Shown here in pieces: positions 46,408 to 59,199 of a stretch of 64,000 nucleotides of DNA. This DNA comes from Dryocosmus kuriphilus (Eukaryota > Arthropoda > Insecta > Hymenoptera > Cynipidae). The DNA lies in the NCBI GenBank assembly GCA_038277395.1, contig CM076193.1:74294252-74358251 (forward strand), read 5' to 3'. The notes beneath the pieces are model-generated. The model was not told where the DNA came from. It did not search any database and saw nothing but the letters and a program-made list of their open reading frames with translations. Position 1 is the stretch's first letter; each line of letters begins with the position of its first letter. Made by a program: the position numbers and the translations under genes.

Positions 46408-48258
46408 CTGAAAGTGGCAAGTAAATTTATGAATAAAGTTATTTAAAAAAATACATATTGGAATGTGACTCCTTAGAATTTATAAATGAGAAATATACAT
46501 ATATGTCGTTGCATAAGAAAAGAGCCCACTTTGACGGTAATTACGTATGGGAGCATATAGCCCGACAAATTCCAGACATTAAAGGCTTGAAACAAAACCC
46601 CTCTAGAATGAAAAACGAGGCATCGGGAAAAGTGACAATAAGTGCAGATAGTATCTTTTTTCTTCAAACATAACATTTATCCACTTCTGGTTACTTCTGA
46701 GACATAAGTATAATGTCACCAGATAGAGCATAGATTGAAGTATGATTTCCCATCAATAACCCAAAATCGATATTTTTTACACTTGTTTACAAAAGCGTGA
46801 TTAGCTCCAAAACTATGATCGAAAAAGTGGGCTTAAATGTAAGTGCGAGTGAGACGCTAGTATTAGATTGGCCTTACTGTATAATATGAAAACGATTTTA
46901 AAGTGCACTTTATATAATATCAAAGACACTCTTTAGATAGGGTTTGCAAAAAAGTCACAAGTACAAGTCTAGCCCAGTTGTATTTTTCAAGTAGAGTGAA
47001 CTGACACGAATAGATTGAAAATTTCGAGAATCGAAAATTTGCAGTCCTAAAATTGTTTCAGGCACTCGATCATGTTGATTCGAGGAGTAGGTCCTTATAT
47101 TCTAACTCTTTCACTCATAGTACATAGTTGCTCGCTTCAGTTTTACATGCTTGCAGTGATATTTCAAACAAGACCTCGTCGAGAATATCCGCTTCATAGG
47201 ATTTATCTAGCTGCTTGCACATTCAATAAATTGATAAACTCTGGAATTGTACCTAACTGAGCAAGCATCGTTTAGCAGTAAGCACACAGAGTCTGACGTT
47301 GATTTAAGAGAATTTACAGTAATCTCTAATTCCGAATGATAAATATCCTCTTTTACCATTGAATTAGCCTACTAAGAATTTATGTTGGTATTGTTTGAGG
47401 CGATTTTCCTCTAAATGATAAGCTTTTGGCTCTAATTTCTCTCCACGATATTACAAAAGGTGCAGAAGGCGAGGATCTGATAAATTTGAAATTAAATTTG
47501 ATAAATGCTTAACGATTGTAATTGAAGGAGCAAATTCAATGACCGGAACTATACATGAAAAAATGACGCATCAACGTTTTATAATATTCATTGAAGAAAT
47601 CGATGCTGAATATCAAAATCTTCCCTTATATACAGATGTCCCGTGTCCGGTGCCTCATGGTTGCGAAATGTTTAGAACGCTTCTTGGCGAATCCGATATT
47701 CCTTAAAGAACAAATACAGGGTTGCTACAATATCCAAATTTCAAAAATCAATATTATTTCTCTGACTTTCCCCTGTCCGTTATAAATTTTTCATTCAAGT
47801 ATAAAAACAACCTTACATTTAGGATATTAAGAATGTTAATGCAAAAGCATGCTTATTCCTAAATTTTTCTTTAAAACTTTTAGTGACAACATTCATTAGT
47901 CTAGTCGCCACTAATACTTCTGTATGTAATAAGAGGTCTAGAAGGTAACTTTGGCTTAGAACGTTAAAAGAAGCCCCCTGATTATGAATATCCAGGGTAC
48001 TTTTTCGAAAAGTTGGTTTGTGATTGTTTAAACAAGTTTTTTTAAACAATGAAAATATTTATAAAAAATAAAAATTCTGTAAAATGTGTTTCAGAAAGTT
48101 TGAATCAAGGCAAGACAATTAAACGCACCTTTATAAACAACTCAATTTGCACTATAGTTGACATATTTTCAGATGAATAACTTAGCACCTATTATTCCGA
48201 AAAATTTCGAAAAAAATGAAAATTGTTTTTCAAGACACGTACTCTACTCAGGAGTACC
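46408..48258 (-). other. Right-hand part of the large host intron next to exon 4
   Basis: AT-rich and without recognisable genes. Frames of 60-70 codons on either strand lack motifs. No splice-bounded conserved segment is seen. Confidence 0.5.
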
Positions 48259-48259
48259 A

Positions 48260-51148
48260 TAATGACGCTGATGACATGTTTCTTGTTTTGCTTGTGAAGT
48301 TATGTTTTTTGACAATTTCGGGTTTTAGGACAAAAACACTCTCTTTTTATGTAGTAGCTTTTAATCTTTCGTGCTTTCATTAAATGTGAAATATTTGGGA
48401 ATGCCAGTTAAGTATTTACAGTAATTAAATGCAGTATTTGGAATTTTCATCGCGAACGAAATTTAATTTTTCTTTGCGTATTTTCCTTCTCTTTCAGATT
48501 GTTTATTTTTTTACACAGTGAGGTTAAATTACACATTGGCTTTATTCCTCACGAGAAGATATTGCTATTTTCGAAAATATGTAACTAATGATTAAATATT
48601 GTCATTTTATTGATTAACTGAAGGGTGGCAGTCCAAAACGAGGTAAGGGACATTTTTCGGAAATTCAAAAACTGATTCAAAATAGAATGAAATCTGCACC
48701 GGAATCAGTGACCCTGTTATTTTCTAGGCATGATTTTTTTTTTTTTTCTTTTGAAAGAATAAGAGAGACGTGATAGTGCACAGTAGAAAAGAAAAAAGAT
48801 TTACTAATTCTAGAAATCGAGGTCATACTTTATTTTTTCTGGGTGATGACGATCGGATTTGTTCGAGCGATAGTGGAATTCCAGAGAGTATTTTTGTGGG
48901 TGGACGCTATTCAAAACTCTTTATGTTTAAGGGTGAATGATGACCCTTATTTTCTCATATAAATGAATATTAGTTTATCTTCACCTAAAATTCCATTTAT
49001 TAAAAGCAACAGTTGAAATACAATTATACCACGTATATAAGGTTAACAAGAAAAATGTGAATAAACAAAAAAAAACTTGATATGAGGATCTGTGTATAAA
49101 AATAAAATCTTAGTTCAGAAAGATCAAATACCTCGAGCAACTTTCTCAAGCCTCGCAAGCTAACTCTCAAACACTTACTAACGGTACTTACATTCGAATA
49201 GGTCTCCTTCGGCGAGAATGCATGGTTGGAGTCGATTTTCAAACTCGAAAGTTGTGACTTGGCGCAGTACGTCAGGCGAGATGTCTTTGACGGTGTCGTT
49301 GATCAGAACCTTAAGTTGCTCGAAGTTTACGAGGCGATTCTCCTGACAATTTGTTTTCTTTGTGTGGCCCCATAAAAAAAATCCAGAGGAGTGAGGTCTG
49401 GTGAATGCGGAGCCTATTCTAGAAAAGGACTGAACTTGACGATTCACGGGAGTCGAATATTTTGTTCAGTAAATTCCTAACCTGATGGGCTGTATGAGCT
49501 GGTGCTCCGTCTTGTTGCCAAATGATCTCCTGTATTTGTAATTTTATCTCAATGACATTGTTTACAAATAGGTGCTCAGACATTTACATTTACGTATCTA
49601 TAACGATTGCGCCGATCCATGACAGCCAATTTAAGAGAATGAATACAACTTTTTACATGGCAAAAGGTTACCGACATACGTTATTTTACAGTTATCAATT
49701 TCTGTTTAAACAAATACAGTACTCTTCCGGACAAAAAATTAGATCTTCTTTTGGTTGCAAGTTTCATGCTCGGCTATCGTTAAGAAATAGTAAAATTATT
49801 GTACTAAAAAATATATTTTTTTTATGCAGAATGAAGAAGCTCTTCTGCAAATAGTACGACATATTTTTCAACAGTTAATGTGCCTTATATGAAAAAGAGC
49901 CCAATAATAATCTTGTTGTCCAGCATGCCATACAACACATGTGCCGTCACAGGATACTGCGTGTGCGTCCGTACATTCGCCGTTGTTGGACATTGAGCGT
50001 ACCATCCAACCTGAAATTGCATTCATCGGTAAACAAGATCCGTTTCCCCCATTCTCCTCAAACTGTTCCACCAGATACATGGACATTTCGTATCGCCTCT
50101 GTTTATCTTCGGCCGCTAAAATCTGCCCATCCATCCATCCATCGTACTGCGCCAAGTCACAATTTTCGAGTTTGAAAATCGACTCCAAGCATGCCTTATC
50201 GACGACGGAGACCTATTTGAATATAAATACCGTTAATTAAAGTGTTTGAGAGTTAGCTTGTGAGACTTGAGAAACGTGCTCGTGGTATTTGATTTTTCTG
50301 AGCAATTAATATCTTATTTTTATACAAAAATCCTCATATCAAGTATTTTTTAACGTTTATCCACATTTTTTTGTTTGTTAAACTTACCTACGTAATATTA
50401 ATTGTATTTTAACTGTTGCTTTTAATAAATCAAATTTTAAGTGAAGATAAATTAATATTCATTCATATGAGAAAATAAGGGTCATCATTCACCCTAAAAA
50501 ATAAAGAGTTTTGAATAGCGTCCACCCACAAAAATACTCTCTCTCTGGAATTTGATTATCGCTCGAACAAATCCGATCGTCATTACCCAGGAAAAATAAA
50601 ATATGTCCTCGACTTCCAGAATTAGTAACTCGTTTTTACTTTCTACTGTGCACCATCACTTCTCTCTTCTTCTTTCAAAAGAAAAAGAAGAAAAAACATT
50701 GCGGTACACAGATTTCATACTATTTTGCGTTAGTTTTTGAATTTCCGAAAAATGTCCGTTACCTCGTTTTGGACTGCCACCCTTCAATTAACCAATAAAA
50801 TGCCAATATTCAATTATTACTTATATATTTTCGAAAATAGAAATACTTTCTCGTGAGGAAGGAAGCCAATGTGTAATTTAACCTCACTGTCTAAAAAAAA
50901 TAAACAATCTGAAAGAAAAGGAAAATACGAAAAGAAAAATTAAATTTCGTTCGGGATGGAAATTCCAAATACTACATTTTTATTACCGTAGATACTTACC
51001 TAGCATTCCCAAACATTTCACATTTAATGAAAGCACGAAAGATTAAAAGCTACTACATAAAAAGAGAATGTTTTTGTGCTAAAAGTCGAAACTGTCAAAA
51101 ACCATAATCTCACAAACAAAACAAGAAACTTGCCATCAGAAAAATCGC
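48260..51148 (-). mobile_element. mariner/Tc1-superfamily element with ~1-kb inverted arms
   Basis: The arms 48260-49272 and 50141-51148 are reverse complements over about 1 kb. Each carries the C-terminal coding end of a transposase (VLRQVT.FEFENRLQ...GDLFE.KYR) reading outwards. The 870-bp centre holds the rest on the minus strand: LFTDECNFRLDG near 50030 (first Asp), WQQDGAPAHTAHQVRN near 49510 (second Asp) and PDLTPLDFFLWG near 49385 (third Asp). There are stops between the first and second motifs and one before the third. This DDD signature is typical of mariner-like transposases. The duplicated C terminus shows that the palindrome arose by inverted duplication. Confidence 0.8.
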
Positions 51149-52097
51149 TAGGTCGACTCCAACTATATCAATTAGATTCTTATTTCCCACCTCCGCATTA
51201 TAATATGCTTTTAATTGTACTTTACTTACTTTATTTAACTTTTTTAACAATAAAAAACTTTAAATACGGAGTTGTACATTTTCTATGAGCAACTTGACTC
51301 ACTGTGTCACTATGAGTTGCCGCACCTATGTCAATCCATCATGGCGGCGACCAATGAAAAGCCTACGGTTCAAAAATGACTTTTTTCATTGGTTGCATTT
51401 TGCGCCATTTTTTTTACATACAACCCTATGACCGACGCTTAATAGTTCTTACGGCATATGTAGATGTCATATGAGTGTGGCGGTAAACACAAGCCCACGC
51501 ATATCACTTCGTATACACTCAAACGCACGTATACATGTTCGACTTCTCTCGTCGGATCGATACTACTCCGTCAGCTGTATAGAACAGTCTAGTCACGATT
51601 ACGTTACTTCTCTCATCGCGATAAATCGTTACCTGAATGTACGCGTCTTGTGAATAAACGATGTGCTTTTGAAGATCTTTCCCAATACAAGTAATCCCTT
51701 CACAGATGATCCCCACGTGATCTAACGTGGTTCGAGTGTAGTGCTCACGGATCTCCAACTGCGAATTTTCCGTCATGCACTCGCGCCACGTGCTCGCACC
51801 GCCATAACACAAAACTTCCACAGTACCGAACTTTCTTGCATTTTTGCGACGAGTTAACGACTTTCTTGTCTCTCGAACGTTTCCCAGTGCAACTCTCAAA
51901 ATTCACGAGCAATTTGTCTCATTTCCCGTGCAACACATTGCAGTGCAGTGCAGTTCTTCAATTTTCGTCGATTAAATATCACGTCACTGGTAACATCGAA
52001 ATTTCTAATAACTTTTTAGTGCTGAGTGCAGAGTCGGTGCTGATTATTTTTTAATTACCTCCGGTGCATTGCAGGGCCCTCATAGACGTAGCACAGT

Positions 52098-53539
52098 GGG
52101 CTGAACCAGGAATTTACTATTCAAAATCACCTACAGCCTACAATTCTTGACCAATTGTCAATTCATTTTTAGAGAAATGATCAGCAATAGATGCACAAGA
52201 TCGTCATTGAATTGGATTTTTGAATTTGTATCATTTTCTATTTTTTATATAAATAAAAAAGTGAGACTTTACAAATATGACTTTTTATCTTTAAGTAAAT
52301 ATTATTTGTTTACTTTATAAACAAGTTTTACAAACAAATGCATAGTACGGCCATTCATAGAGAAAGTAAACGTTCTTTTTTTCTTATCGACTACAAATTA
52401 TTATATTACTGGTGATGTTTAGTGATGAATACTCGACATCTGATATCATTTGTTTATTTTATAAACAAATTTTATAAACAATTTCATAGTTCGGCCATTC
52501 ACAGACAGAAAGTAAACATTTTTTTCTTATCGACTTCAAATTATACTACTGGTGATATTTAGTGTTGAAGACTTGACATCCGATATTATTTGTTTATTTT
52601 ATAAACAAATTCATAGTTTGGCCATTTATAGACAGAAAGCAATCGTTTTTTTTATCACTTTCAAATCATATTAGTGGTTTAATAACGAAGACTTGTCATT
52701 TAATGTTAAGAATTTTAATTGTTACTAACAATGATTGAAAACCTTTAAATAAGCGCTGTTTTATAGAAATAAGCAGTGTTTTCAAAATCCAATCGAAAGC
52801 CTCATGATGATTGATTTTTGCAAATACATTATCTTATAATGAACAAATACTACTGTTAATAAATCATTGTTTGTGACAAGTCTTCATCACTAAACATAAC
52901 TGCTAATATGATTTGAAAGCGATACGATAAAAAACTACTAATTTCTATCTATGAATGGCCAAACTATGCATTTTTTTATAAAATTTTGTTTTTAAAATAA
53001 ACAAATAATATCGGATGTCAATTCTTCATCACTAAAAATCACCAGAAATATAATTTGAAGTCGACAAGAAAAAAAAACGTTTAGTTTCTGCCTATAAATG
53101 ACCAATCTGTGCATTTGCTTATATTTGTTTATAAAATAAATAAATAATATCGGATGTCAAGTCTTCATCACTAAACATCACCAGAAATATAATTTAAAGT
53201 CAATAAGAAAAAAAAAGTTTACTTTCTGTCTATGAATGGTCAAACTATGCACTTGTTTATGAAATTGGTTTTTAAAATAAACAAATAATATCGGATGTCC
53301 ATTCTTCATCACTAAATATCACCAGTAATATAATTTGAAGTAGATAAGAAAAAAAAAAGTTTAGTTTCTGTCTATAAATGGCCAAACTAACTATGCATTT
53401 GTTTACAAAATTTGTTTATAAAATTTGTTTATAAAATATCTATCATGATCATTTCCGTAAAAATAAATTGAAAATCGGTCAAGAATTGTAGGCTGTAGGT
53501 AATTTTGAATAGTAAATTCCTGGTTCAGCCCACTGTGCG
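52098..53539. repeat. Foldback element with tandem ~140-bp repeats in both arms
   Basis: Ends are CACAGTGGGCTGAACCAGGA and its exact reverse complement; the terminal match extends about 65 bp to CTACAATTCTTGACC. Inside, the left arm (about 52290-52690) has three copies of a ~140-bp unit containing GACATC(T/C)GATAT and TTTGTTTATTTTATAAAC. The right arm (about 52900-53440) has four copies in the opposite orientation (AATAATATCGGATGTC at 53005, 53144 and 53285). No transposase. The architecture recalls Drosophila FB-type foldback elements; ends beginning CAGTG also fit hAT-like mobilisation. Confidence 0.85.
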
Positions 53540-53870
53540 TCGCGCCGCAGGGGTAAAACTTTTGGACATGATTTTCTTCGTACAAAAAATGTTACCCGAT
53601 AAATTTCCGTGACATTGTGCTTCTGTGAGTGAGCATATTTTTTTTTGTGAAACAATAAAATGCCGAATGACGAGAAAAGGCGAACATGTGTACATGCGTA
53701 TGAGTGTATGTGAAGTGGTTCGTTATGCGTAAGCTTGTATTTACCGTCACGACAAGTACTTTACTGTACTTATTGGCGCCAAGAACATTTCAACAGGGGG
53801 AGTAATGTGGCGGTAAACACAAGCTCACACATACCACTTCACATACACTCATACGCACGTACGTACACAT

Positions 53871-56714
53871 ATTAAGGTGGGCCAAAAAACTGCAAATTTG
53901 GAAATATTAAGGTGGCCTACCGGGAAAAGTTGTTATAAGTTATCAAAAATTAGGGATTTCAAAGATTTTAAAATGAAAATAATTTCTACGGTTCCTCAAT
54001 GAACTTGAAGGTCAAAAAAATGGATTCTTGTGAACTTACTCAAAAAAATTTTCGTTTAAGAAAAAAAAAGTTCTCAACAAAAGTTTTAGGACTTGGTAAA
54101 ACACATCTTTTTTATGTTATGGAAAAAATACCAAAAATTTGACGAGAAAAATGTTTTCACAGCTTATATACAAAGTACATGCAAATAAAATACTTTCAGA
54201 TTTTGGCCTCAAAAATATCTTAAGACTATAAAAAAAAGTTCGTGTGAAAATTTGCAAAGAGCAGTTCTCGGGTAATTTTTAATTTTAAAATTCCCAGGAC
54301 TCACGACGAGGACCTGACTGCACGACGAATCGAATCCCACCTCTGCCCAACGCAGCCACCCATCCATACAGGCAGACGATTTTCCTGCTTTTCTAATTTC
54401 TCTAATCTATTCTAGCGACTACATGTTATGTTATTGAAGAAGGTGCTCAGCATGACTATTGAAAAATCCATGAGTAAGAGTGGTTCCGTGATGTAGACGC
54501 TTGTTCAGTCAATGAAATGGAAATATTCCTTTGCACTGAAATTGATCTTCGGGCAGAGCTGCCAGACTGCGCTACGACAGAGTTTGCGCAGTGCGCTTGG
54601 GTGGTGCCTATTTCGAACAGCCAATAGAAATTTGGCGGGCGCTGTCAAATAAACCTTCGCAATTTTAACTGATTCTGATGTATATCATAATATTCTACAG
54701 TCTTCGCACTAACCAATTTCTACACGTCATTTAAAAACACTAATAAAATATTCAAATATAGTATTATTCATTAACTATATCGGCGAAACGAATAGAGTTC
54801 CTAAAACAGGAAAAATCGTGTTTTTGCAGTCTTCTATTATGTTAAAAACATTAATTAACCTCTATTTTTCTTACATATTTTTTACCAGCATCGCGTAAAG
54901 CTATAAAAATTCAATATGATTAGTTTGTCCTAATTACTGAAATACTTCTGGCACAAATATACGCGTTCATATTTTTGTATTAGAAAGCGACCGCCAAATT
55001 TCTACTGGCTGCTCGAAATACGCACTGCCCAAATACACTGCGCAAACTCCGCCATAGCACAGCCTGGCAGCTCTGTCTTTAGGACCTTGATAATTCGAAT
55101 TCCAGATTTTTCACTCGCTCCACATTTTTTGGGTCGTTCTCTGTTTTCTCCAGCTGCGTTGCTTTCTTCTATAGATCTTCTTCATTTCTTGATGTCAGGA
55201 CTTTACTGCATGTCGACATAGTTTGCAATTAAAATTAGGTCGCAAGTCACAGACGGAGTTCGACATTTTTGGAAAATGGTCTCACTTTCCAGGTATCTCC
55301 CTATGAATTAAAGGTCGTACTTGATCCTGACATTAAACGCAATGCGAATTACGCTCATTCTGAAAAACTCCTTTCGTGCATGTTGACAGATGAAAGGCAG
55401 CAGATCAGAGACATAGCATGCAGTAGAGTCCTGAAAGCAAGACAGGAACAAGATCTATCGAAGAAAGCAACGCAGTCAAAGAAAACAGAGGACGATCCAA
55501 AAAATCTGGAGCGAATGAAAAATCTGGAATTCGAATTTTCATGGTCCCGCCCTATTAGCACCCAATATTGCCTTAATGTTATACCGACGCTTCCTGAAAA
55601 TGTATGTAATTTTTGGGTTTTGAGTACCCGCAGTATACTATGTAGATATACATTATAAAATGAAGACCATTTTTACCTACCTCCCCTAATATTTGCTAGA
55701 TATTTATTGTTAAAAATAATAACTTTATGTTGCCAAAAGCGGCCATTGATATGTTGCGTCAATGTTGCTTCAATATTTACTGCCTTGTAGAAAAGATCAG
55801 TGCAACATGGAAGCAATATTGGGTGCTAATAGGGTGAAGATCAATTTCAATGCATATGAATATTTTTCTCTCATTGACTGGACAAGCGTCTACATCACGG
55901 AACCACACTTAATTATGGATTTTTCGAATAAACAAATAAAACATCTAGTTCACAGTTAAAGATGAGACTTCGCTGTCTAAATTTTCCAGTTTCCTATGGC
56001 ATATACAAATCGTGGACAGGACAGTGAAACTGGCGACAGAAACAGCAGCTTCATGCTGTGTGGATGATAATAAAGACAGGCTAGAGACGGGTAAATCCGA
56101 TTCAAAATCATGTCAAGGCAAATCATGCCTAAAATCAATAGTAAAGCTGATTACGGTCTTCAATAAAATAACACGTATTCGCTAGAATAGATTAAAGAAA
56201 TTACAAAAGCAGGAAAGAAGTCTGTCTGTATGAACGGGAGGTTGGGTTGGGCGAAGGTGGGACTCGTCATGCAATCACGTCCTCGTCAATTTGAAAATTA
56301 AAACCGAGCCGAGAACTGCTCTTTGAAAATTATCACACGACTTTTTTTATAGTTTTAATATATTTCTGAGACAAAAATCTGAAAGCATATTATTTGCAGG
56401 TACTTTGCATATAAGCTGTGAAAGCATTCTTCTCGTTAAATTTTTGGTATTTTTCCGTGTTTTTTGTATTTTTTTTCTAAAATTATTGGTCTAATAAAAA
56501 AACTGCTAACATAAAAAAGATATGTTTCATCAAGACCTACTATTTTTGTTGAAAAATTTTTTAATTAAACGAAAATTTTTCGAGTTAATTCACAAAAACC
56601 CCGTTTTTGACCTTCAAAGTCACTGAGGAATCGTAGAAATTATTTTGATTTTGAAATCCTTGAAGTCACTTATTTTTGACAACTCGTAACAACTTTTCCC
56701 GGTAGGCCACCTTG
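53871..56714 (+). mobile_element. Second DNA transposon of the unplaced family, inserted in an LTR-like repeat
   Basis: The left arm about 53909-54340 and the right arm about 56265-56714 are reverse complements (AAGGTGGCCTACCGGGAAAA at the left, its complement at the right, and a shared block near GACCTGACTGCACGACGA and its complement). ACAT flanks both sides, suggesting a 4-bp duplication. It contains a transposase fragment at 55269. It interrupts the direct repeat that starts at 53806, so it is younger than that element. Confidence 0.75.
55269..55658 (+). pseudogene. Transposase fragment, same family as 8079-10306
   Basis: A 129-residue frame. Its first half, LKVVLDPDIKRNANYAHSEK followed by LLSCMLTDERQQIRDIACSR and VLKAR, lines up with residues coded near 9818-9950 in the first copy (KVVHPVIQRNSFFFHPENLL, GMLCVERSEVRHLAESRILE). 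The rest is a polar tail and then WSRPISTQYCL. Only the C-terminal part of the transposase is present, so the copy is internally deleted. The divergence shows that two different subfamilies are present. Confidence 0.7.
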
Positions 56715-56884
56715 ACATTTTGAATTTTCGTCGGATTAATACTACTCGGTCAACTGAAGAGAATAGTCTAGTCACGATTACATTACTTCTCTCATTGCGA
56801 TAAATCGTTACCTGAATGTACGCCTCTTGTGAATAAATGGCATGCTTTTAATGAAGTTCTTTCTCAATACAACTAATCTCTTCA

Positions 56885-57320
56885 AATATTTCCCAAATTA
56901 GAATTGTTACCAAACCTTCAAAGATTCAGCAATTTCAATTAAAAATGAAAAATTTGCAAATGTAAACAGTTACTGCAATTTTAGCTTTCAAAATTGAAAA
57001 TTTAGCACTCGGAAATTTTAACGATTTAGTTGAAGTTCAACATCGAACTTTCTTTTATTATATATAATTTTAAATGTACTTACTATGTTTTCGTTTAAAA
57101 TACTATTTGAAATTATTTAAGTTTAGTAACATACCCAACTTACGACGAAAAACCAACAAAAAACCCTTTGGATTGACGTCCGCTAAAACAGCACTTTGTG
57201 CTCAATAACGGACTTCTCATTTTTTATTATTTTTCCTAGCCTTTTATCATATTGGTTCTTGTGTCAATTTGAATATTTGGCGTAAGACAGCGTTGCAGGT
57301 GTCCAAGATGCCCAAGTCGC
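56885..57320. other. AT-rich intron sequence
   Basis: Nothing recognisable before the 26-C run. Confidence 0.5.
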
Positions 57321-57325
57321 GCACT

Positions 57326-57351
57326 CCCCCCCCCCCCCCCCCCCCCCCCCC
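57326..57351. repeat. 26-C homopolymer
   Basis: It is followed by a GC-rich segment (57352-57560) of unknown origin. Frames on both strands through it are low-complexity. Confidence 0.9.
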
Positions 57352-57883
57352 TTCAGGGCTCCCCCAGAGCCAGAATAGCGACGAAGCGAGAGATGGTTGG
57401 AGACCACGGCCGGCGGACCTTATGGTTCGAGCCACCAACGAGCGCAGATATGGATCCCTTCAAAAAGTGCGAACTTCGGAAAGGCATCAAAAATTATGAA
57501 TCCTTGCTCGGGCCGTCAAACCCGTTTTTATGTTATCACGGGATTCCGGAATATTGACTCGCGAATCGCGGGATTTTTTTTTATGAATAACCACTGTTCA
57601 CTTGTGCTTTTAGAAAATAAACTTGCTTAAACTGTTTATGCAAACCGAACAGCAAAAATATGTGACATTAATGAGTGCCTTAACTTTTTCCTTAAGTTTC
57701 AATAGTGTAGTGTTCCCACTCCGAATTAAACAAACGATACAACTAAATAAACGTTCGCCGCAGACTGCTAGTTTTAAAAGGAAGGAGAAGGTTCTGACAC
57801 GAGGCGGCACTGAACAACATACCGCCATCTTTTTCTTTCCGTCGGTTCCGATTCCTTACCAAAGTTCTTTCTCTTATTTAATT

Positions 57884-58440
57884 CCCCCCCCCCCCCCCCC
57901 CCCTTTAAAAATTAACAATCAACCAGCCAGTTCCCCTTTCACGGGAAGATACTGAGTCGGGAATCTAACTAAAAATTAACAAATCAACCAGCCGATTCCC
58001 CCTTCCATGAGAGGACACTGGGTCGGGAATTTAACACGAACAATTAACAATCAACCAGCACGTTCCCCCTTTCACGGGAGGACACTGGGTCGGGAATCTA
58101 ACAAAAAATTCACAAAACAACAAGCCAGTTTCCCCTTTTCACAGGAGGAGACTAGGTCGAGCTAACTAAAAAATTAACAAATCAACCAGCCGATTCTCCC
58201 TTCACGGCAGGACCCTGGGTTGGGAATCCAACCAAAAATTAACAGATCAACCAGCCAGTTCCCTCTTTCACGGGAGGACAGAGTCGGAAATCTAACAAAA
58301 AATTCACAAAACAATTTAACAAAAAATTAACAAATCAACTAGCCGGTTCCCCCTTCAAGGGAGGACAATGGGTCGGAAATCTAACAAAAAAAAATTAACA
58401 AATCAACCAGCCGGTTCCCCATTTCACGAGAGGAATGGGT
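57884..58440. repeat. 20-C run followed by a ~65-bp minisatellite
   Basis: After C20 (57884-57903), about eight copies of a 62-68-bp unit follow: AAAAATTAACAAATCAACCA, then GCC(G/A)(G/A)TTCCCCCTTTCACGGG, then AGGACACTGGGTCGG and GAATCTAAC. Copies differ by small indels, and one is truncated to about 24 bp near 58300. Confidence 0.9.
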
Positions 58441-58528
58441 GGACGTATATCTGAGCGAGCATCTGAAAGACTCGTCTAGTCGAAAAAGGCCTTGCCTTCC
58501 ACCAAGACATTCCCCTGAGAAAACGAAA

Positions 58529-58758
58529 TCACGGTCTCATCTCCCCGGAAAACCAAAAATCAGCGTAAGCCCTCTTCGCCTCGTCGAAAACCAATAAAGA
58601 AGAGGCTTCGATCGCCTATCAAGCTCTCCCCCCGCAAACAGGAGGCTTTGGCTCGCGTATTCGGTCAACCATTCCAAAACCTTTCTACTACCCCCGGAAG
58701 CTTACGGGTGGACCCAGTTCGGCCCAGTACTTATCGAACGCCGAAACGATTAAAATAA
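58529..58758 (+). pseudogene. Short basic open frame, unidentified
   Basis: A 76-codon frame without ATG, ending TAA near 58756. It includes SPRRKPIKKRLRSPIKLSPR and QEALARVFGQPFQNL. It is GC-richer than the surroundings and closed upstream by TAG and TGA. It looks like the tail of a mobile-element protein (basic Gag or ORF1 type), but no family motif is visible. Confidence 0.25.
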
Positions 58759-58839
58759 GTGGAACAGACACGTCGAAATCTCTTTAATTTAAAAAATGTT
58801 GATATATTGTAAATCACAAGCTATCAATATTAATGCACA

Positions 58840-59140
58840 AAATCGCCATGAATTGTGACACAAAAGCACATCTGCGCAGTTGTGCTATTATGTCAGGATC
58901 GCAGCTCCAAGAACGTCGACTTTCCTGATGGAGAAGCATGCTATGTACTTGTGCTACTCGATTTCAGGTTCACGTCTTGCACAAAGCCCGAGATCCTGAT
59001 GAACAGAAAACACATCTGTGCAGATGTGCTTTTTTATCAGGATTTCAGGCCTTAGACTGGCCTAAATCCTGGAATTCGTATAGAGATGCTACATTATTTT
59101 GCAGTTGTCATGCTTCTTCATCAGGATTTGGTGAAAGTTG
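58840..59140. repeat. Diverged repeats around CACATCTGCGCAG-type palindromes
   Basis: Motifs such as AGCACATCTGCGCAGTTGTG with a following TCAGGAT recur near 58865, 58940, 59010 and 59090. Weakly conserved. Confidence 0.4.
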
Positions 59141-59199
59141 CCGCAGATATTCTAGTCAAGACCTAATTATCTCAAAATCTAACTACAATTTTTAATTAT

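Larger units (their letters stand above)
51476..56884 (+). mobile_element. LTR-retroelement-like unit without coding genes, with nested insertions
   Basis: A ~229-bp direct repeat starts TGTGGCGGTAAACAC at 51476 (to about 51704) and again at 53806. The second copy is split: 53806-53870 and 56715-56884. It is preceded by a purine tract CAACAGGGGGAGTAA, as a polypurine tract would precede a 3' LTR. Between the repeats there is no gag or pol; part of the interior is a foldback (52098-53539). An inverted copy of the repeat's first ~65 bp lies at 53683-53750. The absence of target duplication and this inversion leave the exact element type open. Confidence 0.55.

Noticed and set aside
49868..50188. 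106-codon minus-strand frame taken as one protein
   Set aside because: Its first part is the antisense of the right-arm transposase C terminus; only the region around the FTDEC motif, in another frame, is real coding sequence.
59000..59040. Hammerhead ribozyme at CCTGATGAACAGAAAAC
   Set aside because: It has CTGATGA and GAAA in order but no room for a stem II, and the flanking stems do not form convincingly.
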